64,000 nucleotides of DNA from Albifimbria verrucaria. Its lineage: Eukaryota; Ascomycota; Sordariomycetes; Hypocreales; Stachybotryaceae. Shown here piece after piece: positions 48,331 to 60,081 of this stretch. The stretch lies in the NCBI GenBank assembly GCA_020081605.1, contig JAHREC010000018.1:186001-250000 (forward strand), given 5' to 3'. The translations under genes were made by a program, and so were the position numbers. The notes under the pieces are model-generated. The model was not told the origin of the DNA and did not search any database. It was given only the letters and a program-made list of their open reading frames with translations. How positions within the stretch are numbered: position 1 is the first letter of the stretch; each line of letters begins with the position of its first letter.

Positions 48331-50627
48331 TTACGAGCTGTCTGGTGTCTTTAATGTGAAGTATTGCTCTAAAACATGAGCAATATCTAATACCTTAGCG
48401 TCCATCCCGCTTCCTCCAAGGATGGTGACACCAAATGGCAGCTGGATATCTGTCTTGTCTCTATAAGTTCCTGCTGGTATCGTAACAGCACACAGATCCA
48501 CCACGTTGGCAAAATGCGTAAAAGTACCCAACAATGAGTTCAGTGCTAGGGGTCATTCTCCATAGCGCTAATGGTTGGGTGTGAGGGGTGGTAGGCACAA
48601 CGAGAATGTCAACGCCGCCGGCAAGGCTATCAAACATACGTTGAGCGGCTCGCGTCAGGTGAGTGCGCAGGATCTGGTCCGCAAACACCTCATATGAGCT
48701 CATAGGCTTGGCCAATGCTCCAGTAAATACCTGCTTGGTCACAGGGTGGAGATAGTCCAGGTTGTTCTGGATGGCTTCGAGTCCAATGCACACCAGTCGC
48801 TCATGCAACAACGAGCCATCGTAAAGGAGCTTTCCGGCCCGCTCTAGGTCGCTGTAATTGGCGCCTTCACGGGACTCAATCTGGCGGCCACCACAAGTTC
48901 GTAGCGCCTGCACTGCATCTGCAAAGAGCTGCCTGTACTCAAGGGTGCAAACCTCAATTGCGGATGCAGGTGGAGTGGCGAAACTAAATCCTCCTTCGCG
49001 ATAACCACGATACTCAGTCTTCCAGACCGGAAGCGACTGCAGAGGTTTCGCGAATGGGTCTTCTGCGTCATAATGAGCAATCAGAGCCCAGACTCTCCTT
49101 GCCTCAAGCACAGTTGGGGCCAGGACCGTCAAGGTGTCCAGTGTTTTGCACGCCGGGGCCGACCCTCTTGCAGAAATAGTCCCCGTCGTTGGCTTCAACC
49201 CGACGATGCCGTTGAAGCTAGCTGGGACGCGTGTGCTGCCGGCCGTGTCAGTTCCTAGACTGAAAGACACCAGCCCTGCCGCAACCGATACAGCAGAGCC
49301 GGATGATGAGCCTCCTGACACATGATGTTTGGAGAAGACACTGTGTGGAACTCCATATGGTGATCTGATGCCGGACAAACCTGTTGCCAGCTGGTCCAAG
49401 TTCGCTTTGCCGATGAAGATCGCACCATTGTCCAGCAGATACTGTACAGCAGGGCCGTTTTGCTGAGGTGTGTATGCAAGCTTCGGACATGCTTGCGACG
49501 TTTCGACTGTTGCAACATCTATGTTGTCCTTTACTGAGAATGGTATACCAAATAGAGGTGGAAGTGGTTTGCTAGCATGTTCGCTTGAAAGCCGACTAGC
49601 CGCCGCCAGTGTCTCTTCTTTTGGTCGCAGGTATGTCCAGACGGCTGGATTATCTCGTCGATAGCCACCTATCCGATCATACACAAATTCGACAACCTCA
49701 GACGGGAAATTTTGCCGCTGTGATAGAATGCAAGCAGCAAGTCAATCGAAGGTAGTTTTCCGGTTCGACTGGGGAGTAATGCGTCGATCGCCGTTGGTTC
49801 TGGTACTAATCCTCGGATCGCCGCGTGGAAATCAGCGCTGTGTCCGACAAAGCCAAAGAGACCGTCTTGGCCGCAGATTGTGTCCAGTGCCACTGAGACT
49901 TGGATTGGATCGAAACCAGCCGTGCAGTCTTCCAAGACACAGCACTGAAATCCTCTATCATTGCACTCCCGTAAGGTAGTAGTCACGCAGCATCTGTTGT
50001 GAGCGTCAATTTAATAGCCGGTCATATCACGGCAGTGGTCTAACGGTTACCACTTTTTCAAGGAAAGATTACTGACTCTGTAGTGACACCTGCAAATAGT
50101 AAATGCGTGATACCTCTGGCCAGCAATTCTCGATGCAAACCCGTACCCCAGAAACTTCCTTGCCAGGCTTGTCGATCACGGCTTCACCCGGGTGGGGCGG
50201 AGGTCGTCGACAATGTCATGGCCATATTCGCCTCGCACGAGCAACCTGCCCATAGGCCCTTTGTCGCCAATGCCAAGGGAGTGGTGTCCACCTGGCGCGC
50301 TGATTTGTCGCAACCGCTTTGCCGCCGGTAGGTCTGCAAGATCTGGCTGGTGGCCTTCTCGGGTATGTATAACATGCCCATGAAAAGCGCGAAATTGATC
50401 TAGTACTTTGCGCACTGCAGGAACGATAGAACGGGCTCTTGAGAAGAGCTCATCGTTGCCGCACTGGACGCTGCCAAATCCCCGGGGTCGACAAAATCGC
50501 GCTGAATGTCGATTATGATTAGCGCTGTTGATACCAGCGGGAAGTCATATGCATAAGGGCGGGCTGAGGGCAGGCGAAGTTGCGACTGCGGCGCCTGGGA
50601 CGTAGTGCTACTTGTCTTTATGGCCAT
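48331..50627 (-). CDS. biuret hydrolase-like / allophanate hydrolase fusion enzyme
   Basis: One gene carrying two consecutive enzyme domains. The N-terminal 250 residues are an isochorismatase-like cysteine hydrolase closest in motifs to bacterial biuret hydrolase: IIDIQRDFVDPGG (catalytic Asp), HTREGHQPDLADLP, LVRGEYGHDIVD, VIDKPGKGSFWGTGL (catalytic Lys), and GVTTECCVTTTLRECNDRG (catalytic Cys), the last spanning intron 49994-50076. The C-terminal 460 residues are an amidase-signature protein of allophanate hydrolase type: PFSVKDNID (Lys), GGSSSGSA and GTDTAGSTRVPA (Ser pair), ending LCAVTIPAG and PFGVTILG. Biuret hydrolase makes allophanate and allophanate hydrolase breaks it to ammonia and CO2, so the fusion would channel an intermediate. 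The carbamoyl-lyase-type C-terminal extra domain of bacterial AtzF is absent. Frame breaks, one base short each: plus-strand 50480-50483, 50187-50189, 50158-50159, 49710-49713, 48573-48574 and 48549-48552. Ureidoacrylate-type hydrolase is the alternative for the first domain. Confidence 0.8.
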
Positions 50628-51350
50628 CTTGGGAACTCAAAATAGCTCGACACAGAAAGGATTAACCAGTGTTAGAACAACAAAGTGATTGTGTGAGCAG
50701 GAAAGAAAAGGTCTACAATTAAGGCTGCGTCCTCTCGAAAGTTGAGGCGGCTTCACATATGGCTGTTCCGTTGCTGTCGACTGAGGGGTCGACTGGGCGG
50801 GTGTGCGGCGGCGGCGGGCGGCCCGCCAGCTTCAATGTCGAGCTCAAGCTGGTTTGCTTGCATTGGGAGGACGTGGAGATTGGGGTATACTAACTAATAC
50901 AAGACGTGCTAGAAGACATGCACACTCGACGGCCACTGGCTTGGCGTCCTTATCAAGGCTGTTATCTTAACCCCAGCCAGCGGCGAGTGCAAATGTGCAT
51001 TTCCGTTATCGGCAACATGGCAGCTACCGGCATGACATGCTCCAGTAGCCGTTGATCAGCTATCTCCTATCACCCAACTAGCCCATGGCGCCCATCCATT
51101 CTCCACAAATCCCCAGTATCACGACCGAACCCTTGGGTTGCAAGACCACTGATATAGCCCTGACGTTTCGTTTGCCAAAGCAATCTACTGAGAGAGATTA
51201 TAAAATGGGCGTTGTCGTTGCCACATAATCCCCTCAATTGCATGCAGTTGCTCCATACCCATAGCCTTTGAATAGTAGTTGATTTATCTATGGGCTTCGA
51301 GAAACTAATGGAGCTTTGAGATTTCTCTTTCCATTGGTCTATCACACAAC
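50628..51350. promoter_or_regulatory. divergent promoter with clustered GATA-factor sites
   Basis: The 723 bases between the fusion-enzyme gene and the permease gene carry at least six matches to the AreA/NIT2 consensus HGATAR in reverse orientation: 50950-50955, 50962-50967, 51006-51011, 51060-51065, 51067-51072 and 51284-51289. Two are paired within 18 bases and two within 13, the arrangement known to favour AreA binding. The stretch 50810-50835 is a G/C-rich run. Nitrogen-repressed co-regulation of both genes is inferred. Confidence 0.55.
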
Positions 51351-53309
51351 ATGACGAGCCTGGCAAAGAGAAAAGCTACCGCGGTTTGGTCGAGTCTCAA
51401 GAGTATGGCTGAACCCAGCAACTGGACTCTGCCGAAACAGAACTCGTCCTTTGCAGACGAAGGAACATGGTTAGTGCTGGACCTGAACGGGGTCATGAGC
51501 GAGACATCTTGCTTATTCATGAGTGCTCTCAAGGTCAAATATTGACTGCGATGTCACGCCTATTGAGCGAAGAACTTGGTCGGCGTGGACCATGTTCGGC
51601 TTCTGGTTCTCTGACGCCCTTAATGCTCAGTCGTGGCAGCAGCCCGCAGCTATTTTAGCCCTCGGCCTGACATGGTAAGTGACCATGGTATGTCCAAAGA
51701 GCCCCGTTGAATGCTGATTCCTTGGTTGTTAGGCGAGAAGCTATTATCGGTGCCATCTTTGGTTCCATAATCTGCACTATACCTCTGGTTCTGAATGGAA
51801 TGATAGGTGCTAGGCTTCACATTCCCTATCCAGTGGCAGCACGAGCTTCTTTTGGGTGGTACTTCTCGCGCTTTGCCGTGGTCACGCGTGCTATCACAGC
51901 GCTATTCTGGCATGCGATCCAGACCTACACTGGCTCCATGGCTCTGACTCAGATGATTCGCGCAATATGGCCATCATATTTGGACATTCCCAATCGCATA
52001 CCTTCCAGCATGGGCATCACATCGCAGCAAATGGTTAGCCACCTGTTGTTTTGGCTCATGCAATTCCCTGTACTGCTAATTCCACCACACAAGCTCAAGT
52101 GGTTTTTCGTGTGTAAAGCAGGTAAGCAGAGCCATATCATAATCTCAAAACGAACAGGAATCAAGTATTGACTCACAATTTCGATGACAGTACTGGTCCT
52201 TGTATCATCTGTAGCAGTAGTCATCACCATGACATCGAAAGCGGGCGGCGTGGGTGCTATCTGGGATCTGCCTTATGAGGTACATGGCAGTTCGAGGTCT
52301 TGGCTTATTCTGTCCTGCGTATCGAGCTACTCGGGATCCTGGTAAGTTCTGATATGCCAGTTTGTCAGCCTCAGTATTCTGATCGTGCTCCCAGGGCAAC
52401 AATGGCAACCAACATTCCCGACTTCACTCGATATTTAAAGAGTGACAAGGGAGTCTACTGGCAGGTCATCATCCTGCCAGCTATCCAGCTAGTCCTTGGC
52501 GCTTTTGGCATAATCTCTTGCTCTTCGGCCAAAGTCGTCTACGGCGAGTATATTTGGGATCCACTCGCATTAGCTGCCCGCTGGGACGGCCCGTCTGGAA
52601 GGTGTGGTGCCTTCTTCGTCGGGTTGACATGGGTAGTTGCACAGATCGGAACCAATGTCTCGGCCAACGTTATCAGCTGCGCCAATGATTTGACATGTCT
52701 ATTTCCCAAGTTCATGAACCTCCGCCGCGGCGCTATTTTTGCAACGGTAATTGCGGCTTGGATCATGCAACCGTGGAAGATCATTTACTCGGCCAGCTCC
52801 CTCCTCACGTTCATGTCTGGTCTGGGCGTCTTCCTTGCTCCTATTGCCTCGCTTTTGGGTGCAGACTATTGGGTGACTCACCGCCAAAAATACCACGTGC
52901 CAGATCTATACCGCGCAAGAGGTCGTTACAGATACAATTCCATCGGTACCAACTGGAGGGCAGTAATTGCGTTCCTTGTGAGCCTCATACCCAATCTTCC
53001 TGGACTGTAAGTTTCATTTCCTCTGTCGGATAGGAAGCACTCGCTCATATATACTCTATCAACAGGGCTGCTGCTGTGAATCCATCACTGGAGGATAGGA
53101 TTGGGGACGTGAAAAAGATTTACTACATGTTTTACATCTGGGGCTTCACCAGTGCGTTCTTCATGTATACTTTGTTGAGCCATTTTTTCCCAGCCCCTGA
53201 AACATATGTTGGCGAAACTGTGCACGATGATCGAGGAGAGACGGAAATCGAGCGAAGCGACAGCGTTGAGAAACGCTCTACACCTGAGGTACGGCAATTG
53301 TACGTATAG
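51351..53309 (+). CDS. NCS1-family permease (uracil/allantoin/nitrogen-compound type)
   Basis: A plasma-membrane nucleobase-cation-symport-1 transporter (PF02133 type), whose members bring in uracil, allantoin, uridine, thiamine and related compounds. The ATG opens a hydrophilic N-terminus; after intron 51470-51533 comes the family's WSNIDCDVTPIERRTWSAW, then FWFSDALNAQSWQQPAA. Further on are ARASFGWYFSRFAVVTRAI, NIPDFTRYLKSDKGVYWQ and ADYWVTHRQKYHVPDLY. Introns 51675-51732, 52122-52190, 52342-52394 and 53007-53065 all have good ends. About 530 residues, 12 membrane segments, normal length. This is the one long gene here with no frame break. It is divergent from the biuret/allophanate enzyme, which suggests import of that enzyme's substrate or a precursor; the substrate itself cannot be read from sequence. 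Confidence 0.88.
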
Positions 53310-54682
53310 CGATATCAAGTGCTGCTATGAGTTCGATATAATGCTTTTTACGGTCTATAACTGATAATACCAAAAATCCAGTGGTGAAAGACTAGATTTC
53401 TACCTTCCATCCCTAGGACTTTTTGACTCATAAACGAATTATATATGACAGGACCATGAGCCTTGTTTATCTCAGTAAATACTAGAATATCCCTGGTCCA
53501 GGTTGCGTAGACTATCCCAGAATACTATGTGTAGCACCTCTTTCAATTATGTACCAACTCGGCTATACACACGATCCTCATTATACATAATCTTACCGTT
53601 TCTTTGGTCCCTGTTTCCTGGCGGCAAGTCTTTTTCTAGAATCTGAGTGAGCAACTCAGCATAAGGAAATTGATACCGATTTAACCTAGTGATGAAAAAC
53701 TCATGCTAGTATCAGAGAAAAAAGGCGGGCTCTCACCACACCAGTCAAACATGGAGTAGCAACATGTTCAATACACAGCGAAGTCTCAATATGTTCGTTA
53801 TGGTTGTCTCGCTATGGAACCACTACAAGATTCGTAGCTAGTAATTATCCAGTTTCTAAGACGCTAGACGCAGTTGCCACGGCCAAGTTGGCCTGTTTCT
53901 GCGTGGGCCTACCTCAAGGTAATTGAAGTCCAGGGTAAGGGTCCGTGACATGGTTGTGTCACGACCGTCATCGAACCACCATCAGGGCGATACGGCAATA
54001 TACATTGTTCATTGGTATGACACGGTAGTCAAAAAGAAAAGGATTCAACCCATATTATGCAAGGCAAGGTCATATCTGTCTTCTCTTTGCTGAGCCACCA
54101 GCTCAATTTTAATTACCCGATGATAGTAAGCATCACCAAAAGGTTATGCACGTCGCTATGTGTGAAAAAGACTAGCTACTTACCTAAGGAGGGTATATTG
54201 AGATCATAGCCGTGTAAGCTTAGATACCCAGCTCGACTACCACCGTCTTGGCTCTTTCAGGACCAGCCTATTGAACTCCGCAAGTCAAGCTCACAGGTTT
54301 TACTAACTTTTTGCCGTCCCTTCTCATCAATTTGCCCATTTCCATAAGTTGACGACTCAAATTCGGTGCCCTCGGCTGGTTGGGTAGAGATCAGCATAGA
54401 CATATCAGCAAACTAGACTTCCCAACGGTCCCTCACGCCGCTCATCGGGTAGTTTCCTTCCACAACAGAAGCGATATTAGGGCACTATAGGATGCACCCT
54501 TTCGGTTGCTACCACAAGCTGGTAAACCTAAAAACTCTTGAAGCGCCTTCGGGATCCTGAAATGTTTAAAATGAGATATCCTGCCATCATTTCATATAGA
54601 AAACACAGTAGGGCTAGAAATGTAATCAAGAGCGTTGTTAGGTGTAAGAACACAGATGGAGTAAACTAAATCGAACATGGTT
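53310..54682. other. intergenic, no gene recognised
   Basis: Short frames only, no family resemblance. Confidence 0.5.
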
Positions 54683-56179
54683 CTAATAGGAATCCACAAC
54701 CGCATACGAGACAGGGTTATAGCTCGCTGCGGTATTGGATGTTCTAGGCTCGCTAGTTGCCTCTATTCTGGTCGTACGCAGGATCCCTTCTTTTGAATCC
54801 ATCTTATCTTGCTGAGACCTTGATGTGCGTAGTGATTGCAATTGCACAGAATCGTCGACCTTATAGTATCCACTATTGGACGACGTAGGATTATTGATTG
54901 GCCAAGAGGATGCTTGAGACACGCTTTGAGATGCAGAGCCCGAAGAGATGAATCTGGCCTTGACAGCAAATCTGCCAATCGGCCCTTTGGGGCCGTATAC
55001 CTTGGGCGCATTGGGAAGACTGTATATAAGATAACCACACGTCATCTCCACCATGCACCACAAGGCGATAGGTGCAATGGAATAGGTACGGTCGTGCGAG
55101 CGGTTGAGATGAACGCCGGCTTGAAGCCGAACAGCGGCTGAAGCGCATGCCCTACACAATCGAGTTTGGGTCGTTAGCTCAAGGAAGTGGTATTAGCTCC
55201 GAGGGCTAGAAAAGGAAAGTATAGATAAGAAGGCGATTACTTACATGAGACCAATAGAAAAAGCCAAAGAGACGTGCACTTTTCTCTGCAATGTCAGGTT
55301 TAAGCCCCATATCTTTCTCTGAGGTAGAACCAGCATAATGACGTCGGACACTAAGTTAATCGAGGCGCTGGTGATGAAGATGAGCGAAGTATCCGAGCAG
55401 TGCCCGGGGACCCGAGAATTCCATATTTTCTCATGGGGAATGCAAGTGAAGACAAGCGTCAAGATGGCTCCAATGTAGTACATGGAAATCAGGATCAGCA
55501 ATGCCCATGAAATTCTCCGAAACCATCCGTGTGTTCCTGGTGGAACGAATATACGCAGCCATTCTAGTAGGATGGCGCTCTTTATGCTAGCCATTGTTGC
55601 TTCGTAGATGACACTGTCGATGTGGACAATCTGCTCGCACGAGGTCAGTCTATGTTGCACTCGATTCGCATTGACGGGTAGTAACTCACGTAGAGAATAA
55701 GCGGCAAATCCTCAATATGTAAGTCCCATTGGTGAACATAAAACCCAGAAGCCTTCTTGAACCAAAACAATATAGCGATATACGTGAAGAAAAGGGCCTG
55801 ATAGTGTGAGGGATTATCAGCTGACTCGATCTCTCCATGAATGGGTGGCCATCGTGAGATGTTTGGCAGGCATTACAATTGATGAGAAGGCAAGAACTAT
55901 ATATTCGCTTGAGTATTCAATACCTATGAAAAGAAAGCTGGCAAGGTGCAGATACTCACAGTCAGCTAAAGTTAGCCTCTGTCGTGTGGAGGCCATATAC
56001 GTCCCACGAGTGATAATACAAAACGATGTGAGGACAATGCAGATGATGATGCCAGCCAAGGCCTCGGTGTTGCGGTTCGGAGGGTTGTCAAATTGCGGAA
56101 ACTTTCCCTCGGGGGTTCTAGCCCAGGCTTGCCCGAGTAGTGGGTGACAGGACCAGGCGCGTGAGACATAATCGGTCAT
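54683..56179 (-). CDS. SAT4/PTH11-type rhodopsin-like integral membrane protein
   Basis: A fungal seven-helix membrane protein of the large family that includes PTH11 receptors and the SAT4 group found in some toxin clusters; function as receptor or cluster accessory is unproven in most members. The N-terminus has AGIIICIVLTSFCIITRG (helix 1), a middle exon gives FFTYIAILFWFKKASGFYV and WDLHIEDLPLILY. After an intron near 55.63-55.69 kb it reads ASIKSAILLEWLRIFVPPG, followed by LLILISMYYIGAILTLVFTC and a Cys-containing GHCSDTSLIFITSASINLV. The family-typical IMLVLPQRKIWGLNLTLQRK comes next. A further intron near 55.15-55.24 kb leads to a helix (ALWCMVEMTCGYLIYSLP) and a hydrophilic tail rich in Ser and Gln. 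About 400 residues. It sits beside the NRPS-like and PKS genes. Confidence 0.8.
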
Positions 56180-56799
56180 AAAAGCTGCTAGTAACGACTA
56201 CGATGGCGGCGACGCGGAGACGAAGAAGATAACTTGAAGATGATTCTAAAAACTTGTCGGATTCCAACAGCTCGCAGCCTGGATTTGACAAACTCGAAAG
56301 ACATACAGCGCATGGTTACAACACCTGCCCATTAAAGACACGATCCTCACGCAAAATTGTGAATGCGCTCGTGTGGCAAGGTAAGACCGAGTGGATGATC
56401 ATGTTTTCTAACTGGCGACATCGCGCACACCTGCGTGCTATGATTACTACATGCATTGAATGTGAGGTCGTGCAAGTCTGTGCCCCGTGGCTCACCGGCC
56501 CACAGACGATGCAACCCTGCGCCAGGGAATATTGAGTATCGTATAAATGCATATAGATGAAACCAACAGACTAACCAAAAGATGGTGGTGGACCAAAGAG
56601 GTTGCATTTTCTGTGGACTGGCTAATGCACTACGAATCTCGCAGGGGTTTTACGTGTATGTCAAGATACGATCAACAAAGATGCGCGCAAAGAGGCTGAA
56701 ATGAGGTCGCGTGCAGCTTGATTATACCGATTACCCGGAGATCATGCAAAGGTCCGCATATCTTCATCTGCTAAGAAAAGGAGGCGGCAAGAGCGCATG
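56180..56799. other. short intergenic region
   Basis: Convergent side of the NRPS-like gene and promoter side of the membrane-protein gene; no gene seen. Confidence 0.5.
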
Positions 56800-59700
56800 T
56801 TACAGTCCCCAAGCTTCCACCCACGATGTTACGTCCTCCCGCTGAACGGCCCGCAGCTCTCTTGCCACCTCACTCGCCGCCAAAAGGTTTTTGATGTCTA
56901 TGTCAACTGTGTCGATTGAAGCACCGCCATCACCACCCAGTAGAGACTCCTTGTAGAAATCCACCAGCTTCAAAGCTGGATTCTGATGAATCAGGTGAGT
57001 GCCGGCACTACTGCCCTCGGCCCCGCCATCCCCACTATCATCTCCGGTTCCCTCAACCTTGGCGATCCATTCTCTTGGCGTCAGGCGCGTCAGACCTGAA
57101 GGTGTCACCTCATCCAGCGCGGGTAGCAAGTCCAACCACTCGCTCGTCTGGGGATTCACCACGTTGTATAGCACGAAGCCATTGCCAGCCTTGACTATGG
57201 TTCCGAATTCATTGACAATCTTGGCCAACTGGTCCACAGGTACCCAGTTGATTTCCATTCTCCCCAGCGAGTCTGGCACAGCGCCTAAAAACTTCGAACT
57301 GATGACTAAAGAAGGAACCATTCGGTTGCATTCCAACCTCGCCATTTTCCAGAAATGGGACCGCAGATTTGGCCTACGCGGAGAATGGAGATCGATGACG
57401 GGTAGCACGTGGCGTGGGTCTGCAAAAGGCTCTCACAGATGTATTTCGCTCGGGCATAACCCATAGGTATGAGATCCCGGGCTTGCTCGGGTGTTAATAC
57501 AGCTTCGGGGATGGTGACACTGGCTCCAGAGGAGAGGGTAGCCGCCGAAATGCTCGAGATGAATAGCACAGCCGGCCCTTTCTCCCCTGCCGCGGCCAAC
57601 TCGAGCAGGTTTACTAAGGATTGGATAGCGGGTTCAAAAGACGCCACGCTGAGGAGAAAATTGACGGGGAACGCGTTGTGGATGATTGTTGTTGTTTCAC
57701 CCAAAAGCTTTGCGTACTGCTCGTCCGATAGACCCAATTTGGGGTCTTGGATCTTAGCCTGGAGGAAGGTTAGCCGGCCTTGCTGCTCATAACTGGTAGC
57801 CAAGTAAGCGGCTGCTTCAGGTGCTAGGCCATCGACTTGTCGGAGAGAGGCGAGGTATTTCGACCGGGCTGCGACGGCAGAGCTGCGATTGAGGCAGATG
57901 ACGTTGATGGAGGGGTTGGTCAGTAGAGTTTTCAGGATGTACGACCCAAGAGAGCCTGTGGATCCTGTCAGAAGGATAGTGTGAGTGCCATGGTCTTCTG
58001 GGTTGCTGGAAGGCTTTCTCTCAAAGCTTTTAACCTTCTCGATGTATTTGTCAAGCAACTTCTCGACAACTCCTTCTTCGACATCGTTGGATGTTATCTT
58101 GATATCGTTGCTTTTGGTTGAGAGAATAGTAGACAGGCTACTGCCCATCTGGCGGATGGTTGGCAAGGTGTACCAAAGCTTAGGGGTGATTTTCTCCAGG
58201 CGATTGTCCGCCACGCCATGTTGCCTCAAGGATGCCTTCAAGCGGGCCAATAAGATATGGGTGACGAGAGAATCTATGCCGAGACCGAGTAGTTCGTCAT
58301 CAGCACCTAGAGTGTGGTTTTCGGGAAGGTCGAGGGTTTGGGTGTGTAGATCGATTAAAAGGTAACTAGATCATCTGCTCGGGTCGACGTGATGGGCAGG
58401 AGCCCACTGACTAGAAGACCCTTCTCGACAGAATTGTAGAGCTCATCAATCTCGGTCTCGTACTGGGAGATGGTGAGCCGCCTCTGTATAGTTCCTTTGG
58501 CCGCCCGCAGAAAGGGCTTTTCAGGCTTGGTGATCAAAAGCAATTCTCGAGGCACCTGGCCGAACTTGGGGGCGTTCTTGTTAGCCTCTTTGACAAATTG
58601 CCAGATCTCCTCATAAGCCTGGGATTCATCCTCAGGGGCTCAGTTAACTCGACAAGCATGCACAGACGGAAACGGTGAGACCCAGCTACCAGTACACCCT
58701 TGATGTTAGGGGCGTTTGCTACCTGATTTTCCATCTCGGTTGGGTCCATCTTGTGTCCATTAGACATAACAACCCAGTTGTCTACTCTTCCACGGTATAT
58801 CCACCAACCATCTTCACCTGTTGGCGCAAACAGGTCAGAAGTCCGGTACTCACTTTCCAGGTGAGGGTAAACATGAAAGAAGCCAGATGAGTCGACAATC
58901 CGTTTAGTACGTGGGTAGACGAGTTCGTACAGCCCAGGAACCATTTCTTCCATACGCTGTCCGAGATCCACGAATTTAAACGTGTTGAAGTGCGAGCTGT
59001 CTTTTGAAGACTCGAGGTGGCATGCGACACCTTCGGTGCTCGCCATGAGCGGATATAGGTGTTTGCAAACTTTGGCCAGTTGGGCACCCCGTGCCGGGTT
59101 GATGGGGCCTCCCATGTAGCCGACGTGATCTAGTTTGGAGAGAACTTCAAGCGCTTGTGGGTGGGTAAGGAGAGACTCAAGTACCGAGGAGGCATCACCG
59201 TGGAATTGCACTTGGCGATATCTAAGATGGTTGTGACATTGGCCGGCGATAACTGCGTGCCGGGGAATGGAACCACCAATGTGTTATTACTAAAAACGGA
59301 CGCCATCGCGGGACCCATACCACCCATATGGAACATGGGAAAGGGCAAAAATACTGTCGTGTCCTTGAGGAGATCGCGCATCAAATTGGTGCCGTTGGGG
59401 GCTGAGAACTCGTCCTGCAAAAAGGATGGGATGATGCTGGCGCCCGCGTGGGTCCAGTATATAGGCTTGGGGTGACCCGACGTCCCTGACGTGTGGAGCG
59501 CCATGAACCGTACATCCCGAACCTCGTCCCACGTCTTATCGAAAGGGTACGGGTCCACAGGGTCCCGACTGTATAAGTCTGAATACCCGAAGGCCACTTG
59601 AGAGTGGGCAATGTCCTCGGTAGCCTTCCTGAGCGGCACCAACATTTCAGCCACTTCAGGGGCATATAGAAACTTCTTGACTCCAACTGTCACGAAAAGT

Positions 59701-60081
59701 CTACGGTTCGCCAGGACCGGATTCGCCAAGGATGGATAGAGAGCCTGTGTATAAGGAGTGTTAGAATTGATCAATGCATAACAAAAGATGACGTGAGACT
59801 CGAGCTCAAGTAACGGAAACGCTTACACATTTGCCTGCTTTCATAGCCCCAACTGCCCATATCATATATCTCAAATCACTTGGTCCCATATAAACAAAGG
59901 TGTCATGAGGGCAATTTTGTACCAAGAACCTGGCAGCTCGATTGGACGCGTTTTCTAGGTCGGCAAATGTGACATCCTGAACTTGGCCGTTGACATTGAC
60001 TACCCTAGCATAGGGTCGTGTCTCAGCAACACGGCTCCTAATAGCGTTCGGCCAGAGGTGTTCAGTTGATTGAAGTGACAT
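56800..60081 (-). CDS. NRPS-like adenylate-forming reductase (A-ACP-reductase)
   Basis: A non-canonical single-module enzyme that adenylates an acid, loads it on its carrier domain and releases it by NAD(P)H reduction to an aldehyde or alcohol. Order seen: adenylation domain with HTSGTSGHPKPIYWTHAG, FLPFPMFHMGGMGPA, MASTEGVACH and YRTSDLF...GWWIYRGRVDNW; carrier domain with the phosphopantetheine site LLGLGIDSLVTHILLARL; and a thioester-reductase domain with TILLTGSTGSLGSYILKTLL and the catalytic YARAKYICE. There is no condensation domain. One intron, 59745-59826, joins MKAGKC to ALYPSLANP. Frame breaks fall near 59.19, 58.60, 58.37 and 57.36 kb. The start is the MSLQSTEHLWP ATG; the open frame extends to 60276, so a longer form is possible. 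About 1,070 residues, normal for the class. The acid substrate is unknown; the next gene, a PKS, could supply it. Confidence 0.86.
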
